DNA of 64,000 nucleotides, taken from NCBI GenBank assembly GCA_934589525.1, contig CAKTOB010000005.1:43317-107316 (forward strand). Reading direction: 5' to 3'. Below are positions 1 to 8,513 of this stretch, one piece after another. The position numbers and the translations under genes were made by a program. The notes below the pieces were generated by a model. The model saw only the letters and a list, made by a program, of their open reading frames with translations, had not been told where the DNA came from and did not search any database. The number at the start of each line of letters is the position of its first letter. The stretch's first letter is position 1. This DNA is from an uncultured Oscillospiraceae bacterium. GTDB lineage: Bacteria > Bacillota > Clostridia > Oscillospirales > Oscillospiraceae.

Positions 1-418
1 CGCCGCCTACGCCCTGACCCTGGTTCCCGGCGTATTCCTGAAATTCACGGTGTGGCTGCTGAAAACCCTGGATTATTTTGGGCTGCTGCCACAGGCTCTT
101 CTGGAGCTCAGTCCCTTCCACGGAAGCGTCTACTTTACCTCCATGGGCTCTCTGGGCATTCCCCCGGTTTATCACCATCTGTATGATTTCGGCAATCTTC
201 CCGTATTCGGTGCCTTCGGCTGCAAACGCAAGGAATTGGAGGTCCAGGAGGACGGTTCTGTGGTCCAGAAAAAGTACGTAGACTTCCGCTTTACCATGGA
301 CGAGCGCATTGTTGACGGCTTCTATTATGCCGCCTTCCTCAAATACCTCCGCCGCCTGATCCAGCACCCGGAAGTTCTGGACGAGGCACCCGCAGAGGTC
401 GTAAAGGACGTGGAATAA
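1..418 (+). CDS. 2-oxoacid dehydrogenase acyltransferase-like protein, C-terminal part (5' truncated)
   Basis: The open frame runs in from the left edge (reading from base 2), so the start lies outside the window; only about 138 C-terminal residues are seen. The segment resembles the catalytic domain of E2/CAT-type CoA-dependent acyltransferases and is a clear paralogue of the full-length protein at 51985-52872: both share a SLG/NLGSIG-like block, a YHHL motif and a DERI-x-DG motif near the C-terminus. Canonical E2 enzymes have DHRxxDG there, with the His as catalytic base; here Glu replaces it. No lipoyl domain or dehydrogenase subunit is visible, so a role in a true 2-oxoacid dehydrogenase complex is doubtful. 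The stop codon overlaps the birA start by one base (TAATG), suggesting co-translation. Family call is firm, function is not. Confidence 0.72.
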   Translation, partial: AAYALTLVPGVFLKFTVWLLKTLDYFGLLPQALLELSPFHGSVYFTSMGSLGIPPVYHHLYDFGNLPVFGAFGCKRKELEVQEDGSVVQKKYVDFRFTMDERIVDGFYYAAFLKYLRRLIQHPEVLDEAPAEVVKDVE

Positions 419-1209
419 TGAAAGACGCGATTTTAAGTGTCCTTTCCCCGGATTACCCCTGGAAGGATTCCTTTTATTGGTTTGATTCCGTCGATTCCAC
501 CAATACCTATCTAAAAACCGCCGCCCGGCAGGGCGCGGCCCACGGCACCGTGGCCGTGGCGGACTGCCAGACCGGCGGCAAGGGGCGGCTGGGCCGCAGC
601 TTCCAGTCCCCCAGGGGTGTCGGCGTGTACTTAAGCATGCTGCTGCGCCCCCAGTGCCCCCCGGAGGAGCTGATGCACCTGACCTGCGCCGTAGGGGCTG
701 CCATGTGCGATGCCCTGGAACAGGCCTGCGGCCTCCGGCCCGGCATCAAATGGACCAACGATTTGGTTTTCGGCCACAAAAAGGCCGCCGGCATCCTTAC
801 AGAGCTGGGCACAAGCCCGGAAGGGCTTTATGCGGTGGTGGGCATCGGTGTCAACTGCTGCCAAGGACCCCAGGACTTCCCCCAGGAGCTGCGGGACCGG
901 GCCACCTCTCTTGCCATGGAAACCGGGACTCCCATTGACCGGGCCTCCGTGGCCGCCGCCATGATGGAGGCCCTGTACCGCATGGATAGAGAGCTCCTGA
1001 CCCAAAAGGACGCCATGCTCCGGCGGTACAGGCAGGACTGCGTGACCCTGGGCAAGGAAATCTCCCTGGTTCGGGGAGAACAGATTTCCCACGGTCTGGT
1101 CCTGGACATCGGTGACAACGGAGATTTGATCGTTCGGTTCTCCGACGGCCATGTAGAGGCCGTCAGCTCCGGAGAGGTCAGTGTCCGGGGAATGTATGGG
1201 TATGTCTGA
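418..1209 (+). CDS. birA: Biotin--[acetyl-CoA-carboxylase] ligase
   Basis: Cytosolic biotin protein ligase of 263 residues: it activates biotin with ATP and transfers it to the lysine of the biotin carboxyl carrier protein. The nucleotide/biotin loop GGKGRLGRSF is at about residues 53-62 and the KWTNDL...KKAAGIL segment, which carries the catalytic lysine, follows at about 108-126. The C-terminal SH3-like domain is present. The N-terminal winged-helix of E. coli BirA is absent, so this is a monofunctional (group I) enzyme without the repressor role. The ATG overlaps the upstream stop by one base. Downstream is a repeat-rich gap with a small GGGCGGC/GCCGCCC hairpin near 1455-1474 that may end the transcript. 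Confidence 0.95.
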   Translation: MKDAILSVLSPDYPWKDSFYWFDSVDSTNTYLKTAARQGAAHGTVAVADCQTGGKGRLGRSFQSPRGVGVYLSMLLRPQCPPEELMHLTCAVGAAMCDALEQACGLRPGIKWTNDLVFGHKKAAGILTELGTSPEGLYAVVGIGVNCCQGPQDFPQELRDRATSLAMETGTPIDRASVAAAMMEALYRMDRELLTQKDAMLRRYRQDCVTLGKEISLVRGEQISHGLVLDIGDNGDLIVRFSDGHVEAVSSGEVSVRGMYGYV

Positions 1210-1278
1210 TCTACCACCATTGGCCGTAAGACCACCCGTTCTACATATGAATCTGTAGCGACCAAACCCAGAAACGCC

Positions 1279-1404
1279 TGTCATTCCGACCGGAGCGTCA
1301 GCGGAGTGGAGGAATCTACTCAAGTAGCAATAATAACCTACGCAAGGTAAAGCTTGCAACTTGGGACGATCCCTCCACTCCATTTCATTTCGGTCGGGAT
1401 GACA
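1279..1404. repeat. Interspersed palindromic repeat (module C), copy 1
   Basis: A 126-bp element begins TGTCATTCCGACCGGAGCG and ends in the near reverse complement (CGGTCGGGATGACA). Inner half-sites AGTGGAGGAATC and GATCCCTCCACT are also inverted. Related copies lie at 56034-56110 (half), 63137-63263 and 63286-63408. Just right of it (1405-1446) is a reverse-oriented copy of the segment found next to the 55.9-kb and 63.0-kb copies (GTGGTTCCATTCATCC). No protein is encoded; the rest of the 1210-1656 gap shows only the hairpin near 1455 and the terminator at 1599. Confidence 0.85.
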
Positions 1405-1591
1405 TGTTGGAGGGTGGTTCCATTCATCCAAACAGGTTATATTCGAAACGTGGCGGGCGGCAGGTTGCCGCCCCTACGGCAATGTACTGCGTTTTTCGCA
1501 TTTTTAGGATATGGAACGATGATAGAAGCATTCAATATACGGTAATAGAGAACAAATGCGCTGTATAGGACATACTTTGCACAGCAAATCA

Positions 1592-1632
1592 AAAAAGTAA
1601 GGACATGGCACCAAATAACGTGCCATGTCCTT
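1592..1632 (-). terminator. Rho-independent terminator of pepT
   Basis: A 13-bp perfect stem AAGGACATGGCAC / GTGCCATGTCCTT (1599-1611 and 1620-1632). On the minus strand it is followed by ACTTTTTTGATT, placing it just downstream of the pepT stop. A weaker T-run on the plus side could also stop birA transcripts. Confidence 0.85.
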
Positions 1633-1656
1633 GATTTTTGCGCTTTTATTTTGAAA

Positions 1657-2862
1657 TCACGCCATCCGCAGGATGTTTACCAGCATTTCCACGCATTGCT
1701 CCATATCCTCTGTGGGGATATACTCAAAGCGGCCGTGGTAATTTTCGCCGCCGGTGCAGAGGTTGGGACAGGGCAGGCCCTCGTAGGAGAGTCTTGCGCC
1801 GTCCGTGCCGCCGCGGACGGGGACTTCCCGGGGCGTCATTCCCGCCAGGGTCATGGCCCGCTTGGCCCGGTCCACGATCTCCATGCAGGGCTCGATTTTC
1901 TCCCGCATGTTGAAATAGCTGTCCCGGAGGATCAGTTCCACGGTGCCCTCACCGTATTTTTGATTCAGGAAGGCGGCGACCGTGGCCATAACTTCCTTCT
2001 TTTCCTGGAATTTTGTCATGTCATGGTCCCGGATGATATAGCGCAGGACGCTCTTTTCCACTTCCCCTTCCATATCCGTCAGGTGGATAAAGCCCTCGTA
2101 GCCCTGGGTGTACTCCGGCTTCTGGGCCGTGGGCAGCAGACTCTGGAACTCCATGGCGATATACTGGGAGTTTACCATCTTGTCCTTGGCAGAACCGGGG
2201 TGGATGTTCAGGCCGTGGAAGGTGACGGTGGCCCCGGCGGCATTGAAGTTTTCGTATTCGATCTCCCCGACCGTACCGCCGTCGGCGGTGTAGGCATAAT
2301 CCGCGGCGAAACCCGCAACATCAAAACGGTCCGCACCGCTGCCGATCTCCTCGTCCGGGGTGAAACCGATTTTTAAGGTGGCGTGTTTGCCGCCCTCCGT
2401 GAGAAGCCGCTGGGCGGCGGTCAGGATCTCCGCCACGCCGGCCTTGTCATCGGCACCCAAAAGGGTGGTGCCATCGGTGACGATCAGGTGCTTGCCCCGG
2501 TTCTTTTGGAGGGACTCGTAGTCTTTTTCCCGAAGGTAAATACCCTTCTCCTGATTTAACAGCACGTCTCCCCCGTTGTATTCAACGACTCTTGCCCGGA
2601 TGTTTTTACCGGAGGCATCCGGGGCCGTATCCATATGGGCAATGAGGCCAATAGTGGGAAGGCTGGGGTCTCCGGGCACCGTGCCGTAAACGTAACCGTT
2701 TTCGTCCATGTGGGCGTCTTTAATGCCCATGGCCTTCATTTCCTCTGCCAGTGCGGCCCCCAGAACCTTCTGGCCGGGAGTGGAGGGGCAGGTTTCTGAA
2801 AATTCATCGGAAGTGGTTTCATAGCTTACATAGCGCAGAAAGCGTTCAACAACTGTTTCCAT
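1657..2862 (-). CDS. pepT: Peptidase T (tripeptide aminopeptidase, M20 family)
   Basis: Cytosolic di-zinc aminopeptidase releasing the N-terminal residue of tripeptides; 401 residues, the usual family length. Visible metal and catalytic motifs: AHMDTAPD (His and Asp) near residue 75, GADDKAG with the bridging Asp near 137, the TPDEEIG acidic pair near 170, HPGSAKDKMVN in the dimerisation domain, and the C-terminal GGENYHGRFEY His. The start at 2862 is chosen because AAGGAGA lies eight bases upstream; a longer frame upstream lacks a ribosome site. The gene stands alone between two terminators, downstream of ackA on the same strand. Confidence 0.96.
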   Translation of the reverse strand: METVVERFLRYVSYETTSDEFSETCPSTPGQKVLGAALAEEMKAMGIKDAHMDENGYVYGTVPGDPSLPTIGLIAHMDTAPDASGKNIRARVVEYNGGDVLLNQEKGIYLREKDYESLQKNRGKHLIVTDGTTLLGADDKAGVAEILTAAQRLLTEGGKHATLKIGFTPDEEIGSGADRFDVAGFAADYAYTADGGTVGEIEYENFNAAGATVTFHGLNIHPGSAKDKMVNSQYIAMEFQSLLPTAQKPEYTQGYEGFIHLTDMEGEVEKSVLRYIIRDHDMTKFQEKKEVMATVAAFLNQKYGEGTVELILRDSYFNMREKIEPCMEIVDRAKRAMTLAGMTPREVPVRGGTDGARLSYEGLPCPNLCTGGENYHGRFEYIPTEDMEQCVEMLVNILRMA

Positions 2863-2914
2863 CGTGTTCTCCTTTCCTTGGCAGGGCAAAAGCGATCCTT
2901 TTTACCTGCCCGGA

Positions 2915-2945
2915 TTCAAAAAGGCCGCCGCGGAAAGCGGCGGCC
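2915..2945 (-). terminator. Rho-independent terminator of ackA
   Basis: A nine-base perfect stem GGCCGCCGC/GCGGCGGCC with a five-base loop (2923-2945). Reading on the minus strand it is followed by TTTTTGAA, immediately downstream of the ackA stop at 2958. Confidence 0.88.
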
Positions 2946-2957
2946 CTTGGCGTATGT

Positions 2958-4151
2958 TTAGTTCTTGGCAGCATTGACCAGCTCGGCGGTATCCTGAGCG
3001 ATCATCAGCTCTTCGTTGGTGGGAACCACCCAAACCTGAACCTTGGAGTCGGGGGCGGAAATGACCATTTCCTTGCCGCGGGACTTGTTCAGCTCGGGGT
3101 CCAGCTTCACGCCCATGAAGCCCAGGTACTCACAGACCATGCCACGGACCAGGCCGTCGTTCTCGCCTACACCGGCGGTGAAGGTCAGAACATCAATGCC
3201 GTTCAGAGCGGCGGCGTAAGCACCAACGTACTTGGCCACTTCATAAGCGAACTTCTCAAGAGCCAGCTTGCAATCCTCGTTGCCCTTGTCAGCACCGTCA
3301 CCCAGGTCACGGAAGTCGGAGGACACGCCGGACAGGGCCAGCATGCCGGACTTCTTGTTCAGCATGGTCAGGCAGTCGTCCACGCTCATGTTGTACTTGT
3401 TGCAGATGAACTGCACCACGCAGGGGTCAATATCGCCAGAGCGGGTGCCCATAGGCACACCGGCCAGGGGGGACAGGCCCATGGAGGTATCCATGCACTT
3501 GCCGTCCTTAATGGCGGACAGGGAAGAACCATTGCCCAGATGGCAGTTGACCATCTTGAATTCCTTCTTGCCTACCAGCTCGGCGGTACGGCGGGCCACA
3601 TACTTGTGGGAGGTGCCGTGGAAGCCGTAGCGGCGGATGTCGTCATTCTCGTAGTACTCCTTGGGAATGGCATAGCGGTAAGCCTTGGGAGGCATGGTCA
3701 TATGGAAAGCGGTATCGAACACGGCGACCTGGGGGGTCTTGGGCATGACCGCCTGGCAGGCACGGATGCCCATCAGGTTGGCGGGGTTATGCAGGGGGCC
3801 CAGGGGGATGCACTTCTCGATGGCCTTGATGACCTCGTCATTAATGATGCAGGAGTCAGAGAACTCCATGCCGCCATGGAGCACCCGATGGCCAACGGCA
3901 TCGATTTCGTCAACAGACTTGATGACACCGTCAACGGGGTCCACCAGGATCTCCAGAACAGCCTGGATGGCCTCGGAGTGGGTGGGCATGGGGATGTCCT
4001 TTACGACTTTCTTGTCACCAACCTTGTGGGTCAGGCGGCCGTCAATGTAAATACGCTCGCACAGGCCCTTGGCGGAAACATCACCGGTCTCGGGGTTCAT
4101 CAGCTGGTACTTCAGGGAAGAACTACCGGCGTTGATGATCAAAACGTTCAT
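2958..4151 (-). CDS. ackA: Acetate kinase
   Basis: Converts acetyl phosphate plus ADP to acetate plus ATP, the energy-yielding last step of acetogenic fermentation. Full length at 397 residues. Signatures: N-terminal NAGSSSLKYQL phosphate-binding block, GFHGTSHKYV, the nucleotide loop HLGNGSS, GTRSGDIDP, and the FTAGVGEN adenosine site near residue 325. The ATG at 4151 has AGGAGG eight bases upstream. pta, often adjacent in other Clostridia, is not beside it. It is monocistronic, between a TTGAGA/TATAAT promoter and a strong terminator, divergent from tmcAL. Confidence 0.98.
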   Translation of the reverse strand: MNVLIINAGSSSLKYQLMNPETGDVSAKGLCERIYIDGRLTHKVGDKKVVKDIPMPTHSEAIQAVLEILVDPVDGVIKSVDEIDAVGHRVLHGGMEFSDSCIINDEVIKAIEKCIPLGPLHNPANLMGIRACQAVMPKTPQVAVFDTAFHMTMPPKAYRYAIPKEYYENDDIRRYGFHGTSHKYVARRTAELVGKKEFKMVNCHLGNGSSLSAIKDGKCMDTSMGLSPLAGVPMGTRSGDIDPCVVQFICNKYNMSVDDCLTMLNKKSGMLALSGVSSDFRDLGDGADKGNEDCKLALEKFAYEVAKYVGAYAAALNGIDVLTFTAGVGENDGLVRGMVCEYLGFMGVKLDPELNKSRGKEMVISAPDSKVQVWVVPTNEELMIAQDTAELVNAAKN

Positions 4152-4210
4152 TGGAATATCCTCCTAAAAATATTGTTTTCTTTTTCATTGTGTGATACAA
4201 TATCGCCATT

Positions 4211-4239
4211 ATTATAGTTCATCTTTCCCGTTTTCTCAA
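4211..4239 (-). promoter_or_regulatory. Sigma-A type promoter of ackA
   Basis: Minus-strand TTGAGA (4234-4239), 17-base spacer, TATAAT (4211-4216). It sits about 60 bases upstream of the ackA ATG in the divergent gap with tmcAL. Confidence 0.8.
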
Positions 4240-4277
4240 CCCCTATCTGAAAAATTTTTATCCCTGGAGGAAAATCT

Positions 4278-5420
4278 TTGGAAAAAGTCGGGATTATCTG
4301 CGAATACAACCCTTTTCACCAGGGTCACCGGAAGCAATTTGAACTTATCCGGCAGGAATTTGGCGAAGAGACGGCCATCGTGTGCCTCATGAGCGGGAAT
4401 TACGTTCAGCGGGGGGCCCCTGCCCTCTTTGACCGGCAAATAAGAGCCCAGGCCGCTTTGAATTGCGGCGCCGACCTGGTGCTGGAGCTGCCCGTTACCG
4501 GGAGCCTGTCCTCGGCGGAGGGCTTTGCCCGGGCGGGGGTATCGATTCTCTCAGGCCTGTGTGACCGGCTTTGCTTTGGCAGCGAAACGGCGGACCCAGA
4601 GGCCCTGCTTCAATGTGCCCAGGCCCTGCTGGAGCCGGGGTTTCCGGAGCAGCTTCGATCAGCTCTCACCGGGGGCATCAGCTTCCCCGCCGCCCGGGTA
4701 AAGGCGCTGGAAACCATAGGCCTTCCCGGTGCGCCTTTGGAGCAGCCCAACGATATTCTGGGAGTTGAATACTGCAAGGCCATTCTGGAGCTGGGAAGCG
4801 CCCTGAAGCCCTATCCCATTTTCCGGCAGGGAAGCTATCACGACTGCCGCCCGGACCTGGACAACCCTTCCGCCACCTCTCTGCGGAGTCTGGCGGAGGC
4901 CGGTGAAGACTATTCGCCCTACATTCCGGCCCCGGCGGTGGATCGTTTTCGCTCCGCCCCGGTGCATACGCTGCACGCTGGGGAGCGGGCCATTCTTTAC
5001 CGGCTGCGGACCATGGAGGATTGGGAGTTTGAAGCTCTGCCCTATGGCTCCGAGGGGCTGTGGCGGCGGTTTATGAAGGCCTGCCGTCAGGAAGGAAGCC
5101 TGGAGGACATTCTCACCCGGGTCAAAACCAAGCGCTATACCCGCTCCCGGCTGAACCGCATAGCCCTGTGCGCCTTTCTGGGCATCACAGCAGCGGACCT
5201 GGCTTCCCCTGCCCCCTACGCAAGGATTCTGGGCTTTAATGATGTGGGAAGGGCCCTTCTCCGGGGGAATGACTTCTGCAAGAATTTAGGCTGGAAGGAC
5301 GATTCCCCTTATTCAAGGCTGGAAGGGCGCTGCAATGCCCTTTACGGCCTATTCTGCCGGGAGGAAATCCCCCGAGCCGACCAAGCCGATGCCCAGCGGC
5401 TAATCTATATTCACAGGTGA
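4278..5420 (+). CDS. tmcAL: tRNA(Met) cytidine acetate ligase (TmcAL/YlbM family)
   Basis: Acetylates the wobble cytidine of elongator tRNA-Met using acetate and ATP through an acetyl-adenylate. 380 residues, within the family range. The N-terminal nucleotidyltransferase fold is recognisable from GIICEYNPFHQGHRKQ (HxGH-type motif, residues about 5-20), MSGNYVQRG and DLVLELP. The start is TTG at 4278, preceded by CTGGAGG at 4264-4270; no better-placed ATG exists. Direct use of acetate makes the divergent neighbour ackA metabolically apt, though that link is inference. Four bases separate it from the MBOAT gene. Confidence 0.93.
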   Translation: MEKVGIICEYNPFHQGHRKQFELIRQEFGEETAIVCLMSGNYVQRGAPALFDRQIRAQAALNCGADLVLELPVTGSLSSAEGFARAGVSILSGLCDRLCFGSETADPEALLQCAQALLEPGFPEQLRSALTGGISFPAARVKALETIGLPGAPLEQPNDILGVEYCKAILELGSALKPYPIFRQGSYHDCRPDLDNPSATSLRSLAEAGEDYSPYIPAPAVDRFRSAPVHTLHAGERAILYRLRTMEDWEFEALPYGSEGLWRRFMKACRQEGSLEDILTRVKTKRYTRSRLNRIALCAFLGITAADLASPAPYARILGFNDVGRALLRGNDFCKNLGWKDDSPYSRLEGRCNALYGLFCREEIPRADQADAQRLIYIHR

Positions 5421-5424
5421 TCTG

Positions 5425-6849
5425 ATGGTTTTTTCGTCCTATATTTTTTTGTTTGCTTTTCTGCCCCTGGTATTGGGAGGATATTATCTATTATCCCATG
5501 TGAAAAACCCCATTTGGCAGCGGTTATTTTTAATTGGGGCCTCCCTTTATTTTTACGGCTACTTTAACCCCAGCTATCTGACGATCATTGTGGTCTCGAT
5601 ACTCTCCAACTACATTCTGGCCTACGGCATGAGCCGGAGCAATGGGGCCGCCGGGACGGTGTTTTTCTGGCTGGGCGTGGTATTTAATGTGGGCCTTCTG
5701 GGCTACTTTAAATATCGGGATTTTTTTGTGGAGAACATCAATGTGCTTTTCCACACGTCCCTACTTCTAAAGCGCATCGCCCTGCCTTTGGGCATCAGCT
5801 TTTTTACCTTTCAGCAGCTTTCCTTCCTGGTCTCCATTCGCAAGGGCGAGGAGGTTTTGGAACGGTTTGATGACTACTGCATTTTTGTGCTGTTCTTCCC
5901 CCAGCTGGTGGCAGGGCCCATTGTGCTCTACAGTGAGATGATCCCCCAGTTCAAAGACCCCCGGCGGCGGTATTTTCAGTGGGACAACTGTGCCAAGGGT
6001 GCCTACATCTTTACCATTGGACTTTTTAAAAAGGCAGTGATCGCCGATACTCTGGCCCTGTTTGCGGACACCGGCTTTGGCTCTTCCAGCCTGGGCTTCT
6101 GCGCCGCCTGGGCCACGGCTCTTTCCTATACCTTCCAGGTTTATTTTGATTTCAGCGGCTATTCCGACATGGCCGTAGGTCTTGGAAAACTCTTCAATAT
6201 CGACATTCCCTTTAATTTCCGCTCTCCTTACCAGTCGGAAAGCATCGGTGTTTTCTGGCGGCGGTGGCACATCACCCTGGGCCGGGCTCTGCAAAGCTAC
6301 ATCTATTTTCCATTGGGCGGCAGCCGGGAGGGGACCTGGAAAACCTACCGGAATCTGCTCATCACCTTCCTGGTCAGCGGCCTCTGGCATGGGGCGGCCT
6401 GGACCTTTGTGCTGTGGGGACTGCTCCACGGCCTGTTTAACGCCTTGGAGCGGGGATTTTCCAAGCCCCTGTCGAAGGTTCCCCACACTCTTCGGGTGCT
6501 GGGGACGTTTCTCATCGTCAATGCCCTGTGGGTGCTGTTCCGGGCAGAGAGCTTCCGGAATGCCGCCACGGTCTACCGGGGCATGGTGGATTTTTCCAAC
6601 ATAGGTCTGCTGCAAGTGGGCACGCTGGCCATTGACGGCTTCGTAGGCGTTCCCCTGGCCCTCAACACCGCCTATGTACTGCTGGTTCTTGCCGCACTGG
6701 CACTGGTGTGCTTCCGGGTAAAAAACAGCTGCCGGATGCTGGAGGACTTCACCTGCCGGAGAAGCCTTTTGTGGCTGACCGCGGTGCTGTTCTGCATCGC
6801 CCTGGTCCATTTGTCCCGGGAAAGTGTTTTCATCTACTTTAACTTCTAA
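5425..6849 (+). CDS. MBOAT family O-acyltransferase (AlgI/DltB-like)
   Basis: Polytopic membrane O-acyltransferase, 474 residues with about ten hydrophobic segments. Family hallmarks: the FFPQLVAGPI loop near 157-166, YFDFSGYSDMA near 240-250, WRRWHITLG with His282, and the catalytic SGLWHGAAW with His322. Relatives move acyl groups (usually acetyl) onto extracellular polymers such as alginate or, for DltB, D-alanine onto teichoic acids. No dltA or dltC is nearby, so the acceptor is unknown. The AGGTGA ribosome site overlaps the tmcAL stop. The following gene encodes the extracytoplasmic partner usually paired with such enzymes. Confidence 0.93.
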   Translation: MVFSSYIFLFAFLPLVLGGYYLLSHVKNPIWQRLFLIGASLYFYGYFNPSYLTIIVVSILSNYILAYGMSRSNGAAGTVFFWLGVVFNVGLLGYFKYRDFFVENINVLFHTSLLLKRIALPLGISFFTFQQLSFLVSIRKGEEVLERFDDYCIFVLFFPQLVAGPIVLYSEMIPQFKDPRRRYFQWDNCAKGAYIFTIGLFKKAVIADTLALFADTGFGSSSLGFCAAWATALSYTFQVYFDFSGYSDMAVGLGKLFNIDIPFNFRSPYQSESIGVFWRRWHITLGRALQSYIYFPLGGSREGTWKTYRNLLITFLVSGLWHGAAWTFVLWGLLHGLFNALERGFSKPLSKVPHTLRVLGTFLIVNALWVLFRAESFRNAATVYRGMVDFSNIGLLQVGTLAIDGFVGVPLALNTAYVLLVLAALALVCFRVKNSCRMLEDFTCRRSLLWLTAVLFCIALVHLSRESVFIYFNF

Positions 6850-6859
6850 GGAGCAAGCA

Positions 6860-7921
6860 ATGGCAAAAAAATGGCTGATTCGGCTGCTGGCCCTGACTCT
6901 GACGCTGGTGGCCCTTATGTGCGCTGCCGTCTGGTGGGTAGACCCCTATATGCAGTATCGGGTGCGGGACAACCGGTATCTTCTGAATTCCCGGCTGGTG
7001 ACCCCGGGGCTTATTAAGAATTACGACTATGACACGGTGCTTATCGGCTCTTCCATGATCCAGAATACCGACATGGCCCTGTTCCGGGAGACCCTGGGGG
7101 GCAAGCCTCTGAAAATCACTACGGGAGCCATCAGCTTAAAGGAAATTCAAAAGCTGACGGATAAGATCAATCAGGTGGGCAGGGCCCAAAACTACTACAT
7201 CTGCCTGGACCAATACCTGTTCGCCCCGGAAAAATGGGACGACATGGACCGTTTTCCGGACTACCTGATGGATGATGATCTTCTGAATGATTACCGCTAT
7301 CTTCTGGGCTACGAAACCTGGACCAGGTTTTTGCCCATTGACCTGGTACTCTCCGCCACCCGGGCCCTGGGCATTTCCCTGCCGGAACGGTTCACACGGG
7401 CCATGTCCATTGACGGCATGGAGGACTGGCGGGACAACTGGACCTTTGGTTCGGAAGCGGTGCTGTCCCTTTACGCCCCGCCTCCTAAGGACAAGGACTA
7501 CGACTTAGACCGGCTTCTTGGCCGGATGGAGGGCCGGTTTGACGAATACCTGACCCATCTGGATTTTGAAACGGGCGCATACACCTTTTTCTTTCCCCCC
7601 TACTCGGCCCTGTTCTGGAATTACGCCGGGGAAGCAGGATATGGGGATCTCTACCTGGCTTTTAAGACCTACGCCGAGGAGCGTCTTTGGGGAATGCCCA
7701 ATGTAAAAATCTTTGATTTTCAGAATGCGGATTTCATCACCGATTTGGAGCAATACAAGGACTACACCCACTATGCCCCCAGCGTCAACGACTGGATGCT
7801 GCGCTGCTTTGCCTCCGGGGACTATCAGGTCACCGAAGCCACGCCTACCGGCACCCTGGTCGAAAAGACTCGGGAACAGGTCCAGGCGCTTTTGGAAGCC
7901 TATCCGCAAATTCCACACTAA
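6860..7921 (+). CDS. Membrane-anchored SGNH-like partner of the MBOAT acyltransferase
   Basis: 353 residues. An N-terminal hydrophobic anchor (KKWLIRLLALTLTLVALMC) is followed by an extracytoplasmic domain. VLIGSSMIQN, about residue 57-66, resembles the nucleophile block of DltD/AlgX-type SGNH proteins, and a D-Y-T-H-Y segment near residue 303 could supply the C-terminal Asp/His. The start at 6860 has AAGGAG upstream, ten bases after the MBOAT stop, so the two genes are coupled. Inferred role: hands the acyl group from the MBOAT protein to a surface polymer. Its stop overlaps the stop of the convergent small gene by three bases. Confidence 0.75.
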   Translation: MAKKWLIRLLALTLTLVALMCAAVWWVDPYMQYRVRDNRYLLNSRLVTPGLIKNYDYDTVLIGSSMIQNTDMALFRETLGGKPLKITTGAISLKEIQKLTDKINQVGRAQNYYICLDQYLFAPEKWDDMDRFPDYLMDDDLLNDYRYLLGYETWTRFLPIDLVLSATRALGISLPERFTRAMSIDGMEDWRDNWTFGSEAVLSLYAPPPKDKDYDLDRLLGRMEGRFDEYLTHLDFETGAYTFFFPPYSALFWNYAGEAGYGDLYLAFKTYAEERLWGMPNVKIFDFQNADFITDLEQYKDYTHYAPSVNDWMLRCFASGDYQVTEATPTGTLVEKTREQVQALLEAYPQIPH

Positions 7922-8169
7922 ATAAAGTCGTTCTTTTCTTCGTTTTTCCTCATTTTTCTGCGAAGGACCCATCGCAGGATCGCCGAAAGAACAATGACCC
8001 CCAGGGAGGCCGCCCCATATAGCAGCGCCTCCGTATACCAAGGGGCGGAATAGGCCTGATTCAAATGGGGAAACCGCTTGTAGGAGTAGTAGTCCATGGC
8101 GGTTTTGATGACGATCAAATAGAAACTGCCGTAAATCAGGTATTTTAGGAAATCGTACAGCTTTTTCAT
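7918..8169 (-). CDS. Small two-span membrane protein, unknown function
   Basis: 83 residues starting MKKLYDFLKYLIYG, with two predicted membrane spans (about residues 8-24 and 50-70) and a basic, charged C-terminal tail (RRKMRKNEEKND). The ATG at 8169 has GGGAGG upstream; the open frame continues further upstream but without a ribosome site. It is convergent with the SGNH-like gene and shares its last three bases. I do not recognise the family. Confidence 0.65.
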   Translation of the reverse strand: MKKLYDFLKYLIYGSFYLIVIKTAMDYYSYKRFPHLNQAYSAPWYTEALLYGAASLGVIVLSAILRWVLRRKMRKNEEKNDFI

Positions 8170-8284
8170 TTTTCGGCCCTCCCGGGTTTCAGAATTGGTA
8201 TGGTTATTATAACATTGAAGGGATTCCTTTACAAGAAAAAGGGATGTTTTCAGAACACCCTGTTTGAAACAAGAAACCAATCAC

Positions 8285-8328
8285 CGAAACCGTAGGGAAC
8301 GGCCTGTGTGCCGTTTCCTACGGTTTCG
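8285..8328. repeat. Hairpin repeat (module A), copy 1
   Basis: CGAAACCGTAGGGAACGGC is followed after a short loop by its near-perfect reverse complement. Half-length copies with the same sequence lie at 55878-55912 (plus) and 63460-63494 (minus), each next to module C repeats. The surrounding 8170-8411 stretch has no other feature I can support. Confidence 0.8.
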
Positions 8329-8411
8329 CTGAAATGGGTCTGCGTTGGGCCGAAGCGGGGTGGAAAGAGGGACGTTTCCCTGCGGTTTTCATTGAAGGTT
8401 TATAAATTACG

Positions 8412-8470
8412 GGCGGAGAAGAAGGGATTTGGTACACGATGGTGTTGGATTGTTCAAATCCCTCCTAGCC
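8412..8470. pseudogene. tRNA-Ser 3'-end remnants in inverted orientation
   Basis: Bases 8412-8431 match the 3' end of the tRNA-Ser gene at 8514 with one mismatch (same strand as that gene). About 25 bases further right, GTTCAAATCCCTCC on the plus strand matches the same T-arm/acceptor end in the opposite orientation. The pair forms an inverted duplication and lacks an anticodon arm, so it is not a working tRNA. Confidence 0.5.
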
Positions 8471-8474
8471 GCTA

Positions 8475-8512
8475 TAAAAATGAACCCCACCCATAGGGTG
8501 AGGTTCATTCTT
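8475..8512 (-). terminator. Terminator of tRNA-Ser
   Basis: Stem AATGAACC-t-CACCC / GGGTG-g-GGTTCATT with a three-base loop; on the minus strand it runs into TTTAT directly after the tRNA CCA end. Confidence 0.8.
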
Positions 8513-8513
8513 A

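Noticed and set aside
1354..1545. 63-codon frame in the gap after birA
   Set aside because: Overlaps the interspersed repeat and a hairpin; a similar frame is not kept in the other repeat copies.
2751..4217. 488-codon open frame on the plus strand opposite ackA and the pepT start
   Set aside because: It is the antisense shadow of ackA; GC-rich third positions keep the frame open, and there is no ribosome site or family match.
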